Assembly: GCF_003436425.1 (NCBI RefSeq)
Contig: NZ_QSPK01000057.1
Coordinates: 1 to 15,518 of the forward strand
Origin: Eubacterium sp. TM05-53
GTDB taxonomy: Bacteria > Bacillota_I > Bacilli_A > Erysipelotrichales > Erysipelotrichaceae
Length of the DNA: 15,518 nt
Direction of reading: 5' to 3'
A program made the position numbers and the translations under genes. The notes under the pieces were generated by a model. It was not told the origin of the DNA. It saw only the letters and a program-made list of their open reading frames with translations, and did no database searches. Positions 1 through 7,660 of the stretch are shown here, piece by piece; position 1 is the stretch's first letter; each line of letters starts with the position of its first letter.

Positions 1-30
1 TTATGTGTACAATTTAATTTGAATACTGTG

Positions 31-162
31 TTAGCAATTAATTTGGCAATCAACAGCATACATTGTAGTTGAATTTAAATTATAGAATAAATAACAAATT
101 ACTGTCCCAACAATAATTAATAATCCTATGATCACTAAGAATGCATCCCCATATTTTTTCAT
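31..162 (-). CDS. Small single-pass membrane peptide (43 aa), hypothetical
   Basis: The reading frame starts with ATG at 162 and stops with TAA at 31. A purine-rich AAGAGGG site lies about 8 bases upstream of the ATG. The peptide begins MKKYGDAF. One hydrophobic helix covers about residues 8-27, and a short polar tail holds Cys39 and Cys43, with Cys23 inside the helix. It lies 110 bases downstream of the tandem-TIR gene on the same strand, with no terminator seen between them, so it may be the last gene of that operon. I do not recognise a family. It could be a small toxin, an accessory membrane subunit or a chance frame; the ribosome binding site and the charged start followed by a helix favour a real gene. 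Confidence 0.5.
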   Translation of the reverse strand: MKKYGDAFLVIIGLLIIVGTVICYLFYNLNSTTMYAVDCQINC

Positions 163-272
163 TTAAAACGCCCTCTTTCTTATTATAAAATTATCGAATT
201 TTAATAGTTGCACCACTATACCAATAACCTCCACCAACTAAACAAGAATATAGTATTTATATATTATATTTA
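163..272. other. Intergenic stretch with no complete gene
   Basis: This gap follows the tandem-TIR gene. The minus strand encodes a short Gly-rich fragment (VGGGYWYSG) closed by stop codons and lacking a start. A 6-bp inverted repeat (TAGTTG/CAACTA, about 203-238) has a long loop and no U-tract, so it is not a convincing terminator. Confidence 0.4.
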
Positions 273-2696
273 CTAACAATCTTTTAATACTTCGTTTGAA
301 CGTTCAATATATTTAGCAGACATTATTATCCATTTAAACGGATGCTTTTTTCTAAGCGCTTTGCCTAGTAATTGAACAGCCATCAACATTCTTTTCTTGG
401 TGTATTCACCCGGATTAGTTTGACATTGTTTTTCACAAACATCGAAGGCTTTTTTGGCTAGTTCAAGAGCATCGTCATAATTCTTATAAGTTAGCGAAAC
501 ATCAATAGCCTTAAAGTAGCTTTGTGTTAACGTATCTCTTGTCATGAAATCATCACGACGTTCAACAAATTTTAATGATAATTCCAACATTTCTCTTAAA
601 TATTTCATTTGATCATCAAAATCACCTGCAAAGCTTCCCAATGTATCACATGCAGCGATGAAGTTTAGTAACATATCATCTGAATCAGTTTTCTCAAAAA
701 TTGTTTTAGAGATTTCATAAGCTTCACGAGCATATTTATTTGCTGCTTCATTATTTTTTAGATTTGCAGCATTAATAGCCATATCACCTAAAACGGTAGA
801 GATATTTGATTTTACGGTAGATGATTGGGGAAAATATTTCTCCATCTCTTGATCTAGACTTAATGCTTCCTCATATTTGGCCTTGGCTTTTAAATACTGT
901 CCCATCGCATCATATGATCGTCCCGTTTCTAGTAAAGCAATAGATACATGTGAAATAAGATTTTTCTTATCAAGTTGTTCATCATTGACTTCTCTAAATA
1001 TTTTTTCAGCGAACTCATAATAGTCTTTAGCTAGTTTATAACTTCCAGTACGAAATTTGATTCTTCCAAGTTTTGTATAAATATCCCCTTTCGTGAATTT
1101 ATAATAGACATCGCCTGTCTCTTTATAAAGTTCATCAGCTAAGTTTAATGCAACTTCCCCCCAGTAATCTGCTCTATCTTCATCAATTCTATGTTCACCA
1201 TAGTGAATCAATAGGTCAGAGTATATTTCAAGAAGGAGTTTTTTATGTTTTGGGTTATTACGATCAAGCCTGTCCTTAGCGCTCCAAAGGTCATTTTCTT
1301 CTTCGTCAAGATTACCTCTATTGGTGGCAGCATCTATCGCTTTAATCATATCTATCTTTGATTGAATAAGTTTTAAATCATCTATTTCTTTTTCACTACT
1401 TACATGACACTTTTGAGCTAAAGAAACCAAATCCTCGATAACTTTCGCTTGTGTCTTATAATCATTTGAATACATTATGGCTCGACCAGCAAAGTCACGG
1501 CCGACAGAGAATAACTTTTCAAAATTCTTTATTGATGGTTCTTTTTCAAAACATTCTTTATAGTTATCAAAGAGTTTCTCTAACCACTTAATAGACTCTA
1601 CTAAATCTTGTTTAGCCCCATCACCATTACGATACATGATGGCTAGTTTCTCATATGCTTGAGGCAAATCTCCTTCTGCTGCTTTTTTTATTAGCTTAAG
1701 GGCTTTCTTTTCATCTCTTTCAACAGAAATGCCGCCAAGGTATGCAAGTCCTAAGAAGAAGGAATGTTCTGATGAATCGCTAGGTTGTTCCTTTATACAT
1801 GATTTAAGAGCGTTTATAACTGTGTCGGTAATAAGTGTAGTATCATTCATTTCAATCAAAGAAGGTATGTGAGCATATTGTTCATTCATCTTATTTTTAT
1901 CGGTTGATACCATTTCTATTGGAAGAATTGTTTTATTCAATTCTCTTGCCATTGGATATTCAATCTTTTGTACATAGTTTTCTTCGTTTACAAGATTTGG
2001 TGTCACTGAAAGCACGAAAAGATCACTATTCTCAAGGGCTTTTTTGATTGCTTGATTAAATTCTTCGCCAGGAACTAGATATTCATCATACCAGAATGCA
2101 AAAGCTTCACAGCTAGGATTTTCATGTATCAAATGCATTAATTTATTGGCGTATTCACGATCCTTTTTACGATAACTCAAGAAAATAAAGGCATCAAAAG
2201 CGTTTTTAATTTTATCGGTAATTTCTTCTTTTACAAGTGATTCAGTCAACATTGACTCAAGTTTTCTTTCGTAGCTAATAGCGGTTGGATCAATTATAGT
2301 TTTATCTAAGAATTGAATTGTACCAAATCGCTTTGTAAATTCATTAACTAAACCTGGCTCCATCATAATCGGTAGGATTGGAATATGTTTGTCTTTCGCA
2401 TAAATAATATCTGTTGTCAGTGTTTCACAATTGGAAAACAAAAGGGTTGAAGTAACTGGCACTACTAAAAGGCGCATTCTTGATAACACCTTGAGATGAT
2501 CATTTTCTACTGCATGTTTTGCATTTTGTTCAATAGTATCATCTTCATACCAAATAGCGCAGTTTATCACTTTTAATATTTCGTTTGATAATTCTTCAAA
2601 GTATTTTTCTTGATCAATTGGATGTGCTGAGAAAAAGACGTGTTGTTTTCCTTGTGGAGTTGATTGTCCTCTTGTCTTATAATGCATAAAACCCAT
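273..2696 (-). CDS. Tandem TIR-domain protein with Sel1 and TPR repeats (807 aa)
   Basis: Two TIR-like domains occupy about residues 18-135 and 167-262. The second is canonical: it opens with FIFLSYRKKDREYA, has a WYDEYLVPGEEF segment, and carries Glu246 in YVQKIEYPMA, where NAD-cleaving TIR domains keep their catalytic Glu. The first domain opens with VFFSAHPID and has Asp96 at that position, so it may be inactive and structural. Two Sel1-like repeats follow (about 311-380), then a long helical TPR region to about residue 795. No signal peptide or membrane helix is seen, so it is probably cytosolic. The start is supported by AAAGGAG six bases before ATG. It is the second gene of an operon, 24 bases after the RyR membrane gene. 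By family knowledge the TIR would hydrolyse NAD or make a cyclic ADP-ribose-type signal, with the TPR array sensing a trigger. The trigger and product are unknown. Confidence 0.9.
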   Translation of the reverse strand: MGFMHYKTRGQSTPQGKQHVFFSAHPIDQEKYFEELSNEILKVINCAIWYEDDTIEQNAKHAVENDHLKVLSRMRLLVVPVTSTLLFSNCETLTTDIIYAKDKHIPILPIMMEPGLVNEFTKRFGTIQFLDKTIIDPTAISYERKLESMLTESLVKEEITDKIKNAFDAFIFLSYRKKDREYANKLMHLIHENPSCEAFAFWYDEYLVPGEEFNQAIKKALENSDLFVLSVTPNLVNEENYVQKIEYPMARELNKTILPIEMVSTDKNKMNEQYAHIPSLIEMNDTTLITDTVINALKSCIKEQPSDSSEHSFFLGLAYLGGISVERDEKKALKLIKKAAEGDLPQAYEKLAIMYRNGDGAKQDLVESIKWLEKLFDNYKECFEKEPSIKNFEKLFSVGRDFAGRAIMYSNDYKTQAKVIEDLVSLAQKCHVSSEKEIDDLKLIQSKIDMIKAIDAATNRGNLDEEENDLWSAKDRLDRNNPKHKKLLLEIYSDLLIHYGEHRIDEDRADYWGEVALNLADELYKETGDVYYKFTKGDIYTKLGRIKFRTGSYKLAKDYYEFAEKIFREVNDEQLDKKNLISHVSIALLETGRSYDAMGQYLKAKAKYEEALSLDQEMEKYFPQSSTVKSNISTVLGDMAINAANLKNNEAANKYAREAYEISKTIFEKTDSDDMLLNFIAACDTLGSFAGDFDDQMKYLREMLELSLKFVERRDDFMTRDTLTQSYFKAIDVSLTYKNYDDALELAKKAFDVCEKQCQTNPGEYTKKRMLMAVQLLGKALRKKHPFKWIIMSAKYIERSNEVLKDC

Positions 2697-2720
2697 AATT
2701 ATCTCCTTTAAAGTCTTTTG

Positions 2721-4313
2721 TTAGTCTTCGTTATCGATATATTTTAATACATTCAAATCTTTTAATTTTTCATAATCACTTAATCTGTCAAAAGGTACAA
2801 GACAACCATGTTTTTTATTAATGGCGTCTCTTTTCTTAGTTAATTTCTCTAATTCACTATCATAACTATAACCTTCAATTATCATAAAACGGCACCAACG
2901 ATTATGCTCTAACTCACATAAGATTGAATCGATATTACCATTTACTTTATTATCTTTTAAATATAATTTTCTTACTTTACTATAATCGGCACAAGCAATA
3001 CATGATCTTTTAGAATAACCATCAATTTTATACCATTCTTCATTTAAATCATTAGCTTTAGGATTATATTCTTTTTGATAAAACATATTTATTTTCTTCG
3101 CTAATAGTTCTTTATCTTCTTCAAACATATTTTCAAATGAAAAGAAATTATCAAAAGAACCAAAAGAACTAACATTCATAGAATTAATATTATTCGTTAC
3201 TGACATAAGAATTGCTAGATCATTATCATATAGATGGATATCATTAGCGTTATTATTTTTTCTAATTATTTCTTGACATACATAAGAATCTTTAGAATCA
3301 CAAATTATTATTCTTTGGCATTTATTTAAACAATTCAATGATTTTTGATTTAATACATATTCTTCATGATAAATAATCTTATCATATGACAAAATGCGAT
3401 CTGCGCTACCATTAATATCATAGTTAATTGATTCAAAATCGTTTATATTACCCCATAAATGATAATTAATTTGTTGCTTAGTACTATAGATATTATCTAG
3501 TATAGCTGTTTTAAAAATATCTTTACCAATATTATTTAAGCCTATTATTGCAATATCAAGATGTTTATTGTCATTGCAACTATCAAAATATTGGATTAAT
3601 GAATGAGATGATAACCAATAGTCTTTAGCAATTAATTGACTAATATTTAATATCTTTACTTCATCTTGGTTCAAACTAGAGCTATCATACTCATTTAATA
3701 CTAAAGTAACTTTCTTATTTAAAAATTTATCTTTATATTTTGCATAGAAGTTAATTCCTTCACAATCGTTTTGAAAGATAATTAAATTATATTCAGTGTT
3801 ATTATAAAAATCATAATTATCTTTTATAACTACCACATAATAACCATCTTTATGTATCTTTTTAATAAAAGAACTGTCTTCATCATAATCGGTATATACA
3901 GCAATTATTTTTTTATATTTTCGGATTGCAAGTAATTTTTGATTTCTTCTTAATATGTAAGAGAAGAATTCTCCGCCAATAAAACTAGCTGTAGATAATA
4001 TTGCTGTCATCCTTGCAATGTCAGAAAGAGTTTGAACTAAAACATTATCAGTTTCGATACTTTTATCAAAGTTTAAGAAAGCTCCCAAGGTATTATAGAT
4101 AATCAACCAATAATTCGCGTTATTCAAATAATTTGAAATAAATGATGAAGTTATTGAAACTAATACCAATATTAAAATAAATCCGACAATTATTTTTTGT
4201 TGTTTCTTCTTGTTTTCAAAATATAAAGAATGAATATAGTTTTTATAAATATAGATGCAAAAAATGATAATACCAATATAAGTTATTAAAGATGCTAATA
4301 AACGGTAATCCAT
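2721..4313 (-). CDS. Membrane protein with Rossmann/TrkA-like domains and C-terminal RyR domain (530 aa)
   Basis: The N-terminus has hydrophobic helices at about residues 5-26 and 40-62, and weaker ones at about 66-82 and 98-120. It then has a basic stretch and a Rossmann-like segment (about 134-205), and a second Rossmann core with the motif IIGLNNIGKDIF (about 254-267), as in TrkA_N/RCK NAD-binding domains. Residues about 463-527 match the RyR domain family: LEHNRWCRFMIIEGYSY, then HGCLVPFDRL and a KLKDLN tail. RyR domains are named from ryanodine receptors and also occur in bacterial proteins linked to nucleotide signalling. The start has AGGAGG five bases before ATG. It leads an operon with the tandem-TIR gene. 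I infer a membrane effector or channel-like sensor gated by an NAD-derived ligand. There is no K+-channel selectivity-filter motif, so ion transport is not shown. Confidence 0.85.
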   Translation of the reverse strand: MDYRLLASLITYIGIIIFCIYIYKNYIHSLYFENKKKQQKIIVGFILILVLVSITSSFISNYLNNANYWLIIYNTLGAFLNFDKSIETDNVLVQTLSDIARMTAILSTASFIGGEFFSYILRRNQKLLAIRKYKKIIAVYTDYDEDSSFIKKIHKDGYYVVVIKDNYDFYNNTEYNLIIFQNDCEGINFYAKYKDKFLNKKVTLVLNEYDSSSLNQDEVKILNISQLIAKDYWLSSHSLIQYFDSCNDNKHLDIAIIGLNNIGKDIFKTAILDNIYSTKQQINYHLWGNINDFESINYDINGSADRILSYDKIIYHEEYVLNQKSLNCLNKCQRIIICDSKDSYVCQEIIRKNNNANDIHLYDNDLAILMSVTNNINSMNVSSFGSFDNFFSFENMFEEDKELLAKKINMFYQKEYNPKANDLNEEWYKIDGYSKRSCIACADYSKVRKLYLKDNKVNGNIDSILCELEHNRWCRFMIIEGYSYDSELEKLTKKRDAINKKHGCLVPFDRLSDYEKLKDLNVLKYIDNED

Positions 4314-4332
4314 AAAAACCTCCTATTATGAT

Positions 4333-4346
4333 TTAAGTCTATCACA
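4333..4346 (-). promoter_or_regulatory. Extended -10 promoter of the RyR-TIR operon
   Basis: The minus strand reads TGTGATAGACTTAA, with -10 TAGACT at 4336-4341 preceded by TGA as in extended -10 promoters. No good -35 is seen 17 bases upstream. It predicts a leader of about 16 bases that includes the AGGAGG site of the RyR gene. The core resembles the promoter of the second TIR gene. Confidence 0.5.
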
Positions 4347-4440
4347 AAGTTAAAAGATATTTCTATGATTAAAACAATAAATATAACAATTAAAAATATA
4401 TAAAAATTGCAAAGGAGTATTGTGACCTAATTAAGGTGTA

Positions 4441-4521
4441 AGAAGCTACATTTGTGATTACGGTAGTTCGACAGTTGTAAAATCATAAATATTCCAAATG
4501 TCGCTTATGTAGCGCTTTTTT
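4441..4521 (+). other. Structured plus-strand element ending in a T-run
   Basis: Nested inverted repeats are visible. GCTACAT (4445-4451) pairs with ATGTAGC (4507-4513), or alternatively CATTTG (4449-4454) pairs with CAAATG (4495-4500). Inside, TGATTAC (4455-4461) pairs with GTAAAATCA (4477-4485) with a two-base bulge. Six Ts follow at 4516-4521, so a plus-strand transcript would end like an intrinsically terminated small RNA. No plus-strand promoter is clear. It abuts the end of the transposase remnant and could be DNA from the element or its target rather than an RNA gene. Confidence 0.3.
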
Positions 4522-4524
4522 ATG

Positions 4525-5166
4525 TCAAATTTTCTTTTTTTGTTGTACGGCATTATCATGTTCATCTATAGCTGCTACTACACATACTTTATGTCTGCGT
4601 GTTCCAGGTAATTGCTTAGAATAAATTTTCTTGCCTTTACCTCTATGTTTGCTATATCTAGGCATATTTTCTTGTTTTGTCCCTTTTAGGTTTATCTTTG
4701 TATAAGATGGATCAAGTTCAACTAAACCACTCCGTTTAGATTCTCTTTGAATTCTTGATACAGCCTTGTAGAGCTTGTGGCGCATGTTAAAACAAGTTAT
4801 TTGAGTAAGGCCTGTTTCTACTGTCTGTTGTTGAAGTGTTAAGTTATTAAGTTCTCCTGCAATAAAAGTACTCCATATATCAAAGGAAGTCTTAGAATGA
4901 GTAAACATTGTATTTGTTGTAACCATAAATGTACTGTTACAATCCTTACAACGATATTTTTGTTTATGATGAGGATTAAGGCCATTCTTAACAAAGCGTA
5001 CAGAACCGCAATGAGGACAACATTCGACATGCAAATTAACATTCTCGTAGTTTGTTGTCTCATGTTTTTCTTTATCTTTGTATAGTTTGTCGATGCTACA
5101 TCTGATAAATGTAATTTCTACTGGGGATAAACGATCTAGGAATTCTTTTGTTATAAGCATATTCAT
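4525..5166 (-). pseudogene. Truncated IS1595-family transposase (213 aa)
   Basis: The protein has the IS1595 N-terminal zinc ribbon, Cys50-x2-Cys53 and Cys73-x2-Cys76, in the setting CPHCGS then YRCKDCNSTF. It has the start of the ISXO2-type DDE domain, with VELDPSY where family members usually read ELDETY. Asp152 is kept, followed by the typical NLKGTK and ENMPRYSKHRGKGKK segments. It ends at AAIDEHDNAVQQ plus a short basic tail. Full-length relatives are roughly 300 residues, so the rest of the catalytic core is missing and the enzyme should be inactive. The start has AAGAGG eight bases upstream. It lies between the two TIR loci. Confidence 0.8.
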
Positions 5167-5208
5167 TACCTCTTACAAGTAAAGAATAGCTAAAAGATGT
5201 AAAACTAC

Positions 5209-5226
5209 TGTACATATTCATGTACA
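5209..5226. repeat. Inverted repeat TGTACAT-N4-ATGTACA
   Basis: A perfect 7-bp inverted repeat with a four-base spacer lies 43 bases upstream of the transposase start, inside the element. It could be a protein-binding site in the transposase promoter or part of the element end. Confidence 0.5.
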
Positions 5227-5256
5227 TCAACTATTTCTTTGAAAAAAGCGTCTAAT

Positions 5257-5291
5257 AAAAAAAGACACCTACATTCTTTCATATAGATGTC
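5257..5291 (-). terminator. Intrinsic terminator of the TIR-DUF11-MORN gene
   Basis: On the minus strand GACATCTA (5291-5284) pairs with TAGGTGTC (5271-5264) with one G-U pair. About three further weak pairs close a six-base loop. Seven Ts follow (5263-5257). It lies 21 bases after the stop codon at 5313, just outside the transposon remnant. Confidence 0.85.
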
Positions 5292-5312
5292 ATTATCATA
5301 AGTAAGAAAAAA

Positions 5313-7289
5313 CTACTTAAATATTCTCTTGTCATTTATATATTTTTCGTTCCAAGATCCTACCTCATCGAAGCATACAAAATGCCCTTCCATCTTTCCG
5401 TCAACAAAATTACCTTCACGAACAAAACCTTTATCATCAGTCCATTTTCCATGTCCATGTGGCTTTCCATCTCTTAGTTCTCCTGTATAGATGCCTTCTT
5501 TATATGAGATTGTTCCTATGCCATCTTTTGGTTGTTTTTTATCTTCTGTTACTTGAACTTTTGCTGTCTTTTGAAGAACTTCCTTTGTTCTATCAGATAC
5601 AACTTTAATCACACTTGTGCTGTGGATACTATCCATTCCACCAACTCCATCACAATAATACACAAATGCTTTGCTACAAAGCTCTACGCCAACTTTGAGA
5701 TTATTATCAACCCGAACCTGATATAAAATCTCTGCTGTCGCTCCTGGTCCATAGGTTCCTACCTTAAAGCCATTTTTATCTAATACATTCGGCATCAGTA
5801 CTCCATCCGGATTACATATGTTATACAAATATGTTGTATTTGGAACTAGTGATAGACCTTCGGATAGTTTTACAATAAAAACCACTTGACCTACATCTGA
5901 ACTTCCACGGTTTATAAAGCAAATCCTTAAGGTCAATGTATCTCCTGGAAGAGCTGTTTCCTCTATTTTGTATAATCCATTATGCGTAACCTTTTGCTCT
6001 ATCCATGTTCTTGGCTGTTGTGTATAGATATGATAAGTAACGCAACCTGAATATTTCATACCTGTGGGTACATTTCCAATCAATTTGTTAAATCCTAATA
6101 GGATGCCATTTGTACCGAAAAGAGCAATATCACTTAACAACTGTCCGTTAGCTTCTCCGAAGTTATAAATCTTTGCACTTGCCGTGACATATGTCAGTTT
6201 TATTGGATTTCGAGACATTGTTTTCAACTGAATTCCATCCCATACTTTTTTGACTAAATTATCGGAGGAAATAACCGCCTGAATGCCCCCTGAAACATCC
6301 GAAGATATTCTGTCTGACATTCGTACATACATACGAGTATTTGTAGCCATACCAATGCCAAGTTGGTTCATTGCTGGATCTCCACTGATGGAATAATTTA
6401 TCTGAATTTCATATTTTTTCCCTGGTTCAATTATTGCATCGTTATGAAAAACTTCGTTAGTAGACATATCTTTTATACTCACAAAGCGTCTTTCATCTCC
6501 CCATACAGGATTATCTACGATTGAATTGATTCTTGATGGTATGGGCGGATTCTTTGTAGTAAACAATTCTCTTTCAGGACCCCAACCCCAATCATTTTCT
6601 CCTGTTTGATTTTCTAAATTTTTAATAACTACTGAAGTACCAAATATTTTAAACGCCTCTTGATAATTGATACCATCATCATATGGCAATCCACTCATTT
6701 TTTCTTTTATTTTTGTGGTATCCTCTACTACATCAAACTCTTTTCTAAGTCTCTCTACAAAATCACCTACATGATTTTTCTGTGAATACATCACGTATGT
6801 AATCTTGTCATTGAACGTATCAAGCATCATTGTAACATCGCTCATTTCTAATGCAGTTCCTTTTTTATTCATTACCATTCCGATATTCTGCATTATGGAT
6901 ATATTTGTTAAATTTACACCAATATATTTTATATGATTTTCTCTGATTGACCTAATTTCAGCTAGTACACTACTACTTGCAAGTAGATTTTCGCTGATAT
7001 AAAAAATGACTCCTACACAATTAGGATCTTCCAAATAATGGAAACGAACATCATCAAACCAACTTTGGTCCCAAGAACCATTTCTTTGAAGTTCTCGATC
7101 ATACTTATACCTTACGCCCATTAGATATAACTCCGCCATATCCAGATATACTTTCTTATAATCCTGACGGGAATAACTGATGAACAAATACGTCTCTCCT
7201 TCTTCCACTTCCGGTAATGGTGGCAGTTCACATTCGTGTATATTCCTCGATTCTTCTAACTGTTTACGAAATAATTTTAAATCAAACAT
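5313..7289 (-). CDS. TIR domain fused to surface-type beta-sandwich/DUF11 and MORN repeats (658 aa)
   Basis: I choose ATG at 7289 because AAAGGAG lies ten bases upstream; an in-frame GTG at 7313 has only a weak site. The TIR domain is about residues 32-130 (YLFISYSRQDYKKVYLDMAE), with Glu111 in SVLAEIRSI at the usual catalytic position. Residues about 258-425 (opening PVWGDERRFVSI) and a DUF11-like domain at about 432-535 (ALPGDTLTLRI, then YGPGATAEI) resemble beta-sandwich modules typical of exported or surface proteins. The C-terminus (about 587-657) holds about three MORN repeats such as YTGELRDGKPHGHGKW. No signal peptide, membrane helix or sortase motif is present, so the protein should be cytosolic. 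I infer that the TIR is an NAD-cleaving effector or signal maker and that the beta/MORN portion is a sensing or assembly scaffold. The gene is monocistronic with its own promoter and terminator. Confidence 0.88.
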   Translation of the reverse strand: MFDLKLFRKQLEESRNIHECELPPLPEVEEGETYLFISYSRQDYKKVYLDMAELYLMGVRYKYDRELQRNGSWDQSWFDDVRFHYLEDPNCVGVIFYISENLLASSSVLAEIRSIRENHIKYIGVNLTNISIMQNIGMVMNKKGTALEMSDVTMMLDTFNDKITYVMYSQKNHVGDFVERLRKEFDVVEDTTKIKEKMSGLPYDDGINYQEAFKIFGTSVVIKNLENQTGENDWGWGPERELFTTKNPPIPSRINSIVDNPVWGDERRFVSIKDMSTNEVFHNDAIIEPGKKYEIQINYSISGDPAMNQLGIGMATNTRMYVRMSDRISSDVSGGIQAVISSDNLVKKVWDGIQLKTMSRNPIKLTYVTASAKIYNFGEANGQLLSDIALFGTNGILLGFNKLIGNVPTGMKYSGCVTYHIYTQQPRTWIEQKVTHNGLYKIEETALPGDTLTLRICFINRGSSDVGQVVFIVKLSEGLSLVPNTTYLYNICNPDGVLMPNVLDKNGFKVGTYGPGATAEILYQVRVDNNLKVGVELCSKAFVYYCDGVGGMDSIHSTSVIKVVSDRTKEVLQKTAKVQVTEDKKQPKDGIGTISYKEGIYTGELRDGKPHGHGKWTDDKGFVREGNFVDGKMEGHFVCFDEVGSWNEKYINDKRIFK

Positions 7290-7346
7290 ATTATTCTTAC
7301 TCCTTTTGTTCACTTTACTCGTTCTGTTAGAAACTTATTTTATTAA

Positions 7347-7375
7347 ATTCTATCACAGCACTTTTTTCATTACAA
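7347..7375 (-). promoter_or_regulatory. Promoter of the TIR-DUF11-MORN gene
   Basis: On the minus strand TTGTAA (7375-7370) and TAGAAT (7352-7347) are separated by 17 bases, with TGA just before the -10 (extended -10). The predicted start is about 50 bases before the ATG at 7289. Confidence 0.75.
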
Positions 7376-7660
7376 TATAACTGTAACACGTCAGTATGAA
7401 AGCATAAAAACACACAAATGAACGCAAGCTAAATTAAGTGACAGTTATGATTTACTTAATATCATTCATATTATCTCATGGCAAATGAGCTCAAGTAGTA
7501 TATTCATTTTCCCATAAAAACAAATAGCATAAAATAACAATTCCATAAATCAACTGATTCAATATAACACAAGATAATCCACACTGATTTTATTGCAAAA
7601 TTTTATCAAAAAATTTCCAAAAAAAGATAAAAACAACAGAATTTTATGCATTTTCTTGAA
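7376..7660. other. Gene-free AT-rich stretch
   Basis: No frame here has a credible start, ribosome binding site and length on either strand. One perfect 7-bp inverted repeat, ATTAAGT/ACTTAAT (7433-7439 and 7454-7460), sits about 60 bases upstream of the TIR-DUF11 promoter and could be a regulatory site. Otherwise I see nothing. Confidence 0.5.

Larger units (their letters stand above)
4510..5254 (-). mobile_element. Degenerate IS1595-like element with candidate inverted ends
   Basis: A truncated transposase gene is bracketed by similar inverted ends: TAGCGCTTTTTT on the plus strand at 4510-4521 and TAGACGCTTTTTT on the minus strand at 5242-5254. They differ by one inserted base, and both are followed inward by CAAA at slightly different spacing. 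The element is about 745 bp, short for a full IS1595 insertion sequence. Together with the truncated C-terminus this suggests an internally deleted, non-autonomous copy. I found no convincing target-site duplication. Confidence 0.45.

Noticed and set aside
4897..5085. Plus-strand 62-residue frame opposite the transposase
   Set aside because: It is antisense to the recognisable zinc-ribbon region of the transposase and has no motif of its own.
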